Shown one piece after another: positions 57,027 to 64,000 of a stretch of 64,000 bases of DNA. The notes below the pieces were generated by a model that saw only the letters and a list, made by a program, of their open reading frames with translations, searched no databases and was not told the origin of the DNA. A program made the translations under genes and the position numbers. Location of the stretch: the NCBI RefSeq assembly GCF_001632365.1, contig NW_024468513.1:435639-499638 (forward strand), written 5' to 3'. Origin of the DNA: Laetiporus sulphureus 93-53. Taxonomy: Eukaryota > Basidiomycota > Agaricomycetes > Polyporales > Laetiporaceae. The stretch's first letter is position 1. Each line of letters starts with the position of its first letter.

Positions 57027-59839
57027 TTATACAGAATGAGCTGCAGAGTCTCCGATATGCGCATGGTTGGCCACTCGATGCTGTAAAGGGTCCTCATGAA
57101 ACGTCACGTCATGTGGAATACCTTCATTGTACAAGTCACGGAGGTGTGCAGCCACCGGGTCGACGAGGGTCTTCAAGGCGGATATCATTGCGCTTGCAGT
57201 CAGCTGCAAGCTCCATGCACTGACCGCCTTTACTCTGCGGTTGAAGTTGACCTGGGTGACGTGATATGCCATTGCTTCATACACCTATGGACATGAGCGG
57301 CTAAGCATTGGCGCTTATTTAGAGATAGAACAAAGACTTTACCTTCTCCGATATAGCATCCATGAGACCAGCTAGAGAAATTGGTAAGCGAAATGCACAA
57401 AGAACCCCATGATCACACCTACTTTCCCATAACTATGGAAATGAACCGTAAGCATCCTGAGAAGAGAAAATAGCAGGTAGGGCACTCACAGTCCATGAAC
57501 CCTCAAAGTCGTTTAGCGGCTTTATGACTCGGCATCGGATGGGGACCAATGTCCGATTGACACTAGAACGTGCATGTCAATATAATTTTGCAACAACATT
57601 AGACAATTGTTTATACTTCATGAACGCAACGATAGGTCTGATTAACGCATAGTTCACATAACTCAAATCATGCGTAAACAACGGCACGGCGGCCTTCAAG
57701 TCCCGGAATCGCAGATCGATGTCAATCACGACGTGCGGCTCGTCCTCCGCCACACGTTCGCCGTCTGATGGTGCACTGAGCGGCGGCTTTGCTAGCTCTC
57801 GTTGACCTGGGATGCGTTCGGTGGTGACTGACGACGCCGCAGTTGTGATCGCGTCTGCGAGTTCGCCTAAGAGAGCATTCAGAGGCAAATCTTCCTGTGG
57901 GTCACGAGGGAACTTGATATCAAGTACTGCGTCGACTTTGCCTGTGGTAATCCAGGAAAAGGGACCTTCTTGTGTTGTCATACTTTGCAGATGGTCAACA
58001 TTTACACCGTCCATGCGGAAGCGAGACTAGATACGAAATATGGACATGAACAATGGCATTTCCTGATTACGGGGACATGAACATACCATGCGCGCCCATT
58101 GTCCATCTCGAAGATCTTGCTCCGTAGTTCTTCCGATGCTTTGTGGCTTGTGCAAACTGAATAGGCAATTATCGAATTGACCGACCACATTTTCTGCACA
58201 GAGGAAGTCATAGAACAGCCATTGCTTGCGAAAGGTACGTATATCGGCGCGGAAAATAGATGCTGTGTACGGGCGGAACCCTCCAGGCTGGTATACAGTA
58301 ATCAACACGTCCTCGAGCTGGAGCGAGTCGAGTTCAAAATCTCCAGGTTGTGCAACATGACGGAACGCTGCTGGGTCGGGCGGGTTATCCGGATCCCAGG
58401 TCACCTCGCGCCGATCTAATGAATCCCAATGAGCTGCTGCACAGAACATTCATTGCAGATACAAGCACCTAACACTCCTCGGACACCCTTGATGACCGCG
58501 TCGACAACTAGACCTCTACCTTCCATCCATCGAGCAAACGAAAGTGTGACATCAACCGAGTCCACGCTCAAATCGAACATTGAGTAGTTCGTGTCATCTT
58601 CCGAATGATTTTCGACCTGTTCCTCCTCGGTCTCTTCTCCGATAGCGTGGTATGAGGGATGGTTGCTGACATCATAGCCGGCTGCCACCTTGTGGCCCGC
58701 TTGAATAGCAGACCTTCGCTTCTTTGCGATGTCAACGCCTGCTGGACCACGGATGATATAGACATTCTTGAATGAGATACGCGAGTCCTTCCACTTCGGC
58801 ACAACGGCAGACTCGAAGATTATTATGATGCCCGTCTCAGCAGTGAGATAGTCACTTATAGCGCGAGCGACGTATTCTTCGACATAGCGTGAACGGAAGT
58901 CTCAACTCGTCATGATAAGGAAAACAGACCTTGCAAACGCAAGCTGTTCGCCACGGCAAATATGACTGAGAAAAAAGTGGTCCTGCAAAAGCAATGTGAG
59001 CCAATCCTCAAGTCATACCAGAGGAAGCACACATACGTTCCCACAAAGAGCCATAATGTCTGACTCATGAAAAACCAAGTAACAAATGCGGATATGTCGT
59101 CTGCATTGTACCTGCGAAAAGACCTGATTGTAAGCCATTTGAAGCGTACTCGTGCGCGTTGCCAAAAGCCATTGGCGGCGTTTAGAAAGTCGTCTCGACT
59201 TGGTCGGTGGACATGCGGGAGAGATCTGGCAAGCCTTCGGAAGAAACGAGAGTAGTTTTCGAGCTGCTGAGGGTTGGTTTTCTCAGGAGAATACTCCTCG
59301 TGCATATCTACCTGACTGTTCGATGATGGCGTTATTTTATGTTTCGTGCTCTCCTCTTCCAGTTCCTTTCGCTCGCGATCCGTGTTTCGGCGGGCCGTTA
59401 AGGAGAACCAACGGAGATCTGCTTTGGGGTGTGCATTACGGAGCTGCAATTTGACCACGTTTACAACGGCGCGTTGTCGCCCCTGAGGGGATGTTTGAGG
59501 ACCAGAACATGACAATGACGGGGTACGGTAGCTGAAGAAGTTACGGATGGTATTGTACCGATCAAAGGCGGCCGCAGAATGAGCTCGACTAGTATGCCGC
59601 AAAGTAGATGAGGACCATCCCCGTGTTATGGACATCCAGACGAGTGGGTGAACCTGCGAAAATGAGATGAGAGAACGAGAGGCAGCTGCTCGTGTGAGCC
59701 CTTTTTGGAGCAACTTTGGAGAAGAGTAACGCACAGGGTCACGTGGACCAGTGCTCCGCGATGTGTCTTCGCGAAATGCATCGCGGCAGCACTGACAGTC
59801 TCTCAACGCAGCAGATGCATTTCCTCTTTCCGCTGACAT
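57027..59839 (-). CDS. MDM31: MDM31/MDM32-type mitochondrial inner membrane protein
   Basis: About nine exons on the minus strand. The N-terminal 180 residues are Arg/Ser-rich and fit a mitochondrial presequence with low-complexity linker. Conserved blocks follow: FLNAANGFWQRARVRFKWLTIR, ADDISAFVTWFFMSQTLWLFVGT, FFSVIFAVANSLRLQEYVARAISDYL, VVPKWKDSRISFKNVYIIRG, VDVTLSFARWMEGRG, DRREVTWDPDNPPDP, SLQLEDVLITVYQPGGFRPY, FRADIRTFRKQWLFYDFLCAENVVGQFDNC, FRMDGVNVDHL, IDIDLRFRDLKAAVPLF, YALIRPIVAFMN, and LMDAISEKVYEAMAYHVTQ. Known: Mdm31/Mdm32 span the inner membrane, are needed for mitochondrial shape, and take part in phosphatidylethanolamine and cardiolipin homeostasis. One internal exon is a 10-nt microexon (57423-57432). 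ATG 59839 is the first in frame; 59632 is an alternative. It is divergent from the methyltransferase gene with a 73-bp spacer. Confidence 0.92.
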
Positions 59840-59912
59840 TCTATCCTTTAAGCTCGAAGCCCATATATATTTAAGGCATGACGCACAACAGCTCTCTCAC
59901 TGAACAGCCATC
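59840..59912. promoter_or_regulatory. 73-bp shared promoter MDM31/CFA-synthase-like gene
   Basis: Only 73 bp separate the two divergent start codons. It contains CATATATATTTAAGG (about 59861-59875), readable as a TATA element on either strand. Transcript leaders must overlap or be very short, so core promoter elements are probably shared. Confidence 0.65.
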
Positions 59913-61600
59913 ATGCCGTTCACGGATGCCACTCTGCGAGTTGGCTATGCTCTGCTGGATAAAGTGAGTCGAGCGTTTTGCATTCACATCAGGATGGGAT
60001 ACTTACCTCATGTCGCCATAAAGGTCTGATACCAGACTTTGTTATACGCGCTGTGATACGCGCTCTATGTCGGCAGAGGTTGCGTGAAATCGACCACGGC
60101 TCATTCGAGGCCAACCATGCTGCGAAGATGGAATGGATTGAGCGGGTGCGCGCGCGAGATAGCATCGCAGATCATACAAAGAAAGCGAATGAGCAACATT
60201 ATGAGGTGAAAGTTGATAATACGTCAAGCATGTGCTAAAAGCATGCTAACGAACACTCTGCAGATTTCAACGAATTTCATGCTGTCTTGTTTGGGACCGT
60301 ACGCAAAGTACTCGTGCTGTCTGTTCCCAACAGGAAGAGAAACACTTGAGGAAGCAGAGGTCCTGATGTTAGATAGCTATTGTCGCAAAGCACAAGTGCG
60401 GGACGGCATGGATATACTCGATCTTGGATGCGGTACGGATCATGCTCGAAATCATATGAAGAGCCTTTACTGATATAGATACAGGCTGGGGCAGCTTGAC
60501 TTTGTATCTCGCTGAGGTACAATTATCAGTACGCACGTAATCGCCGGCTGACCTCTCTCTGCAGAAATATCCGAAGTCTCGCATTACGGCGCTGTCCAAC
60601 TCTGCAACGCAGAAGCTACATATCGAAGCGGAGAAAGTGCGGCGTGGAATCACGAATATTGAGGTGAGCAATTAACATGCGTCCGTTGGCAAGTTCTGAC
60701 GGGCTCATAGGTCATTACAGCCGATGTCAACGACTTCGATTTTGAGAATGGTAAACCGTACGTGATGTGTCCGTCTCTATAGCCAATTTGAAGGCGAAGC
60801 GATCATTCTCACCAGGTTCGATCGTATCTTGTCAATCGAGGTAAACATGACAGCTGCTGTGCCGTGCAGCCACGAAGTAACTTTTGTCAGATGTTTGAGC
60901 ATATGAAAAATTACAAGATGCTCATGGCGAAGGTGGCGTCCTGGTTACGTCCCAACTCTGACTCGCTGTTTTTCGTGCATATATTCTGCCATCGCACGAC
61001 TCCCTACCATTTCGAAGAAAATGACGGCTGGATGGCGCAGAATTTCTTCTCCGGTTCGTTTGTCTTGCATAACCCCACATTTGAGCTTGACTGTTCTAAC
61101 AGGCGGCACAATGCCTTCGCATGATCTTCTTGTATGTTTTTCGCACTCGCAATTCTGTAAGGTACTGATATTGTCATATCGACAACATCCAGCTCTACTT
61201 TCAGGAGGACCTCGCCCTCGTGCGCAGCTGGTATCTCAGTGGGGAGCACTACGCGCGCACATGCAGGGACTGGCTCAAGCGCCAGGACTTGCATACCGCG
61301 GAAGGCATTGAAGAGCTCCGAAAGAATGCATTTCTTCAAGGGCTGGAGGCAGAGGAGGGCAAGAAGACGTTCTATCGGTGAGGAGCGCCATCATCTAGAA
61401 TGACAAGCTGCAATCTCATGTCTGTTGGCGTGCGTCAGGTTCCGCGTCTTCTACATGGCTTGCGAGGAGCTGTTTGGGCTGAACGGTGGTCAAGAGTCCG
61501 TATATTGTTCAATATCCTATTTTCTAAGTCTGACCTGCAGCGCAGATGGGGCATCGGTCACTATTTGTTCAAGAGGAACCAAAGTGCTAAACGGCCGTAG
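59913..61600 (+). CDS. cyclopropane-fatty-acyl-phospholipid synthase-like methyltransferase
   Basis: A gene of about ten exons, ATG 59913 to TAG 61598-61600. Seen: LIPDFVIRAVIRALCRQRLRE, ANEQHYE/ISTNFMLSCLGPYAKYSCCLF, motif I DILDLGCGWGSLTLYLAE, ALSNSATQKLHIE, DRILSIEMFEHMKNYKMLM, FFVHIFCHRTTPYHFEEN, SEHY-like LSGEHYARTCRDWL, and the C-terminal FYMACEELFGLNGGQEWGIGHYLF. Known: enzymes of this family use S-adenosylmethionine to methylate or methylenate phospholipid acyl chains, although fungal members are largely uncharacterised. The likely location is membrane-associated and is not visible in the sequence. Oddity: exon 1 (ends AAA at 59963) and the only sensible acceptor (CATAAAG, exon from about 60025) are out of phase by one base, as if one G had been lost before the GTGAGT donor. 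All later introns are in phase. Confidence 0.85.
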
Positions 61601-61961
61601 ACCTTTGGCGGACTATTCCGTCCAACTGCTTGATTCCGACTCATGCTGCAGATAGGTCGAAAATAGCCAGGATAATTGTCTTGTAATCCCCATTGTTACG
61701 CGTATGCGATGTATTATATGCTTGGTCAAGAAGGCCACGCGCTGAGGTAGAAGGTGCTACATCGACGAAATAAGCAGTCAGCAGGTGCTGTATGGGCTAC
61801 ATTGATGGGCTACAAGTCGTAAACAACGAATCTCAATATCAGTGTAGTTCAGGAAGTATGTAACGTGAAAGCAACAACGATTAGCCAACATGCCAGATGA
61901 TCTTTGAGATACATTAGTCAAAAAAGGTCCAAAGTTGTCCGTGTTCGTTAAGTCAGTAGTC
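61601..61961. other. convergent 3' flanks
   Basis: 361 bp between the methyltransferase (+) and PRM1 (-) stops. AT-rich, and no gene seen. Confidence 0.5.
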
Positions 61962-64000
61962 TCAATGAGAAGTCGCAATGAACGGGTTTGTGGACCAATT
62001 GGTTCTCTCAGAGAAGTCTGCGAAGTGGTCGCCCGAGGAGACCTGCCCCCGGACCCTATTCTCGTCGTCAAAGGGCGTCACGAATGGGTCTACCAGGGAG
62101 GGCTGTCGCGCCTGTGTGATAGTCACGAGGCGTATAGAGCTCTGAACCCGGAGTGTGGGCTGTTGCGGGTAGAGGCTGAATGGAGAGAGCTCAGAGGTCA
62201 ACGAGTGGCGCACCGCGTCATCTGTATCGACAAGGATCTCTTTCCTGCTGGGGTGCACAGGCGGAGGAAGCAGTGTCATCGAGAGCCGAGCAGAGGGCGT
62301 CTCTGGCGGGGCCTGAAAGCCGTGGTATAGAGGGACAGGGACCTGAGGCGTGGGAGCCTTGATGCCAATGGTATGCGAGTCGACAGCCGCGTGGTCAGCG
62401 TTCGTGGACTTCGAGCGCAGATACGGGTTGGTGGCCTTGCTCGCTACAGTCGGGAACACCGCGTTCATCCAAGGCATCCGTGGCGGTGTACCGGGGGACG
62501 TTGACCACGCCGACACCGGGCCCGCGCCCTCCTTGGGCAGTTCGACCTCCGGCAGGTCGCCAAGCGTCGTAGAGGACGCATACGACGTGTTGATCATGAG
62601 CGATGGGCGGGCCCGCTCACGCATAGACCCATCCTCACCTACATCGACCCAGTCTTCGATGTCCTCCCGGCTGCGGCCCCGCTGTCTGCGCAACATGCGC
62701 GTGTACCGCGACGAACCGCGCTGCTCCTGATGCCCACCGTGCTCGGTGCTGCCTCCGCCGTGCTTCGGGAGGAGACCCTTCAGGCGCATCGACCACGATG
62801 CTGACCGATGTGCATCGCTCTGCGGATCATCATGACGATCCTCAGCGTCTCCTCCACTCCGCTCCTTGCCCGTAGGCATGAGCTTCATCGGCCGACTGAT
62901 CTTTAGTCCGGCTGCGCCGTCAGAAGGCGGATTGCTGTATGCGTGATCGAGGTAGCTATCCCAACTCTTCTCGTACTCGGGGTTGCGCACGCTTGGTGCG
63001 CGACGAAGAGAACTCGAGCCGGTATCTCTTCCCTTTTCGCCAAATTCGCTGTATCGCCCTGGATTTTGCATGCCCTGCATGCTGTTATTCCATTCTCTGT
63101 CAATGGCATGGGTGCTGTTCTCGCGAACGGGTATGACGAGAGTATCGAGTCCTTCCCGCTGTGTCTTCCTCCACCGCCGTCTATTATACGCCTCAACCCA
63201 GTTCCGGCCGTACGAGTACCAGAAAAGGATGCAGAGTGCCATGAGGACGACGACGCCCCACAAAGCCATGAAGATGCCGAACATGAGCCGCTCCTCCTTC
63301 AGGGATTTGATGTATGCATTGACGATATCGCCCACAATCCCATCGTCGTCCCCGTCGCCGCTGCCCATCGCGGCACCGGCGATCGGCGTGGTGATCTCGT
63401 CGATGTCGGACGGCGACAGGACGAGCGCAGACTCATTCACCGTCGGTAAATTCACGTTTAGGTTGTCGTGTAGCCACGTGAGCGCCTCCTCGATGTCGTT
63501 GACCTTGCCGCCGATGAAGCACTTGATGAACTCTTCGATCGGGCTCTCGAGCACTGTCCCGTTGAAAACGGTCTGTATGGCGTCCTGAAGGTCATCGTAG
63601 AAGTTGTTGATCGTTGCATTGAGCGTGCTTGTCGTGTTGTCGATCCAGCCGAACAGGCCGCCATTGAGGGACGACTGCACCGCGTCGACGCGTGCGTTGA
63701 TGGTACTTGCGTACACAGAGGATTCGTTGTACATACTGCTGTTGATGTTTGTGGCAATCAGGGAGGTGAAGTTCGAGACCGACTCGCTGGCCGCATCGGA
63801 AAACTTGTCTGCGAGAGGCCGCACAGCAGCAAGTTGGATCTCGACCGATAGCAGACCGAAGAACCCTATGAGGAAACATGCGAGCGCGGGTGGATGGAAG
63901 ACGTAGTGAAGAAACCATCGTAGGTTGATATACTGTGAAGGACCCAGTCGAAAGAGAGTGGACATGGCGTTGGCAATCTTCATCAGATGAGGGTGCTGCG
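61962..64000 (-). CDS. PRM1: PRM1 plasma membrane fusion protein (C-terminal part, start outside window)
   Basis: One long minus-strand frame, open to the right window edge. Seen in order: PSQYINLRWFLHYVFHPPAL then a membrane span CFLIGFFGLLSVEIQLAAV; an ectodomain with several N-glycosylation sites (NFTS, NSSM, NESS, NTTS, NATI, NGT), paired Cys (FIKCFIGG) and the family motif VLSPSDIDEITTPI; a second span MFGIFMALWGVVVLMALCILFWYSYGRNWVEAY; and a disordered Pro/Ser/Arg tail of about 390 residues ending at 61962. Known: Prm1 is a multi-span protein that stabilises plasma membrane fusion in mating or hyphal fusion. The tail is longer than in yeast. The N-terminal spans lie outside the window (to the right), so the ATG at 63983 is an internal methionine. 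Confidence 0.9.
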   Translation of the reverse strand, partial: QHPHLMKIANAMSTLFRLGPSQYINLRWFLHYVFHPPALACFLIGFFGLLSVEIQLAAVRPLADKFSDAASESVSNFTSLIATNINSSMYNESSVYASTINARVDAVQSSLNGGLFGWIDNTTSTLNATINNFYDDLQDAIQTVFNGTVLESPIEEFIKCFIGGKVNDIEEALTWLHDNLNVNLPTVNESALVLSPSDIDEITTPIAGAAMGSGDGDDDGIVGDIVNAYIKSLKEERLMFGIFMALWGVVVLMALCILFWYSYGRNWVEAYNRRRWRKTQREGLDTLVIPVRENSTHAIDREWNNSMQGMQNPGRYSEFGEKGRDTGSSSLRRAPSVRNPEYEKSWDSYLDHAYSNPPSDGAAGLKISRPMKLMPTGKERSGGDAEDRHDDPQSDAHRSASWSMRLKGLLPKHGGGSTEHGGHQEQRGSSRYTRMLRRQRGRSREDIEDWVDVGEDGSMRERARPSLMINTSYASSTTLGDLPEVELPKEGAGPVSAWSTSPGTPPRMPWMNAVFPTVASKATNPYLRSKSTNADHAAVDSHTIGIKAPTPQVPVPLYHGFQAPPETPSARLSMTLLPPPVHPSRKEILVDTDDAVRHSLTSELSPFSLYPQQPTLRVQSSIRLVTITQARQPSLVDPFVTPFDDENRVRGQVSSGDHFADFSERTNWSTNPFIATSH

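Noticed and set aside
54917..61600. Secondary-metabolite cluster (MFS transporter plus methyltransferase)
   Set aside because: No polyketide synthase, NRPS, terpene synthase or P450 is present. The methyltransferase is a phospholipid CFA-synthase type and MDM31 lies between them.
61962..64000. Mating-type locus because of PRM1
   Set aside because: No homeodomain, pheromone or Ste3-type receptor genes are in the window. PRM1 is a general fusion protein.

Overview
The window is nuclear DNA of a filamentous basidiomycete, most likely an Agaricomycete. The genes are dense and lie on both strands. Most are cut by many short introns (about 46-70 nt, GT-AG with a few GC-AG). Several protein types are typical of this group: DUF6534 membrane proteins, a basidiomycete O-fucosyltransferase-like family, a PRM1 fusion protein and an ISG12-like protein. 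I see no bacterial operons, CRISPR array, rRNA or recognisable transposase or reverse transcriptase. All gene calls come from joining reading frames across visible splice sites and from family motifs I recognise; no search was run.

Layout. 1-4910 (+): 3' part of a SNF2/RING ATPase. 5430-5920 (-): a CRIPT homologue carrying two in-frame stops. 7019-8110 (-): 3-hydroxyacyl-CoA dehydratase (PHS1). 8391-9375 (-): YAP-type bZIP factor. 10473-12503 (-): Psr-type HAD phosphatase, copy A. 12.5-17.0 kb: gene-poor, with a degenerate inverted repeat. 17039-22083 (+): LIM-LIM-coiled coil-C1-RhoGAP protein. 22453-24391 (-): BTB protein. 24723-25937 (-) and 26180-26865 (+): divergent RPA43 and PAM16. 27138-about 27490 (-): ISG12-like membrane protein. 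29050-31015 (-): DUF6534 membrane protein. 32503-35257 (+): ELL elongation factor. 35413-37220 (-): uncharacterised 7-TM protein. 39039-42056 (+): membrane-anchored coiled-coil protein. 43177-45176 (-): Psr phosphatase, copy B, with the same catalytic exon structure as copy A. About 45.86-46.82 kb (-): unresolved hypothetical gene. 46894-48019 (+): KTI12. 48337-50112 (-): O-fucosyltransferase-like enzyme. 50.1-53.3 kb: gene-poor. 53286-54660 (-): BAX inhibitor-1 family. 54917-56825 (+): MFS transporter. 57027-59839 (-): MDM31/32. 59913-61600 (+): cyclopropane-fatty-acid-synthase-like methyltransferase. 61962-64000 (-): PRM1, cut by the window edge.

How the genes relate. Most are housekeeping genes: Pol I and Pol II transcription, tRNA modification by Elongator, mitochondrial import and inner-membrane upkeep, very-long-chain fatty acid elongation, ER stress and Rho signalling. 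The clearest functional pairing is MDM31 (mitochondrial lipid homeostasis) and the phospholipid methyltransferase, which are divergent with only 73 bp between start codons. RPA43/PAM16 and BI-1/MFS are also divergent pairs with short shared promoters.

I found no convincing new multi-gene system. The points most worth checking are the stop-interrupted CRIPT gene, the duplicated Psr phosphatases with a shared motif block in otherwise divergent disordered N-termini, two microexons (10 and 11 nt), two GC-AG introns, an apparent one-base phase error at the first intron of the methyltransferase gene, and a long disordered insertion between the helicase motifs of the SNF2 protein.
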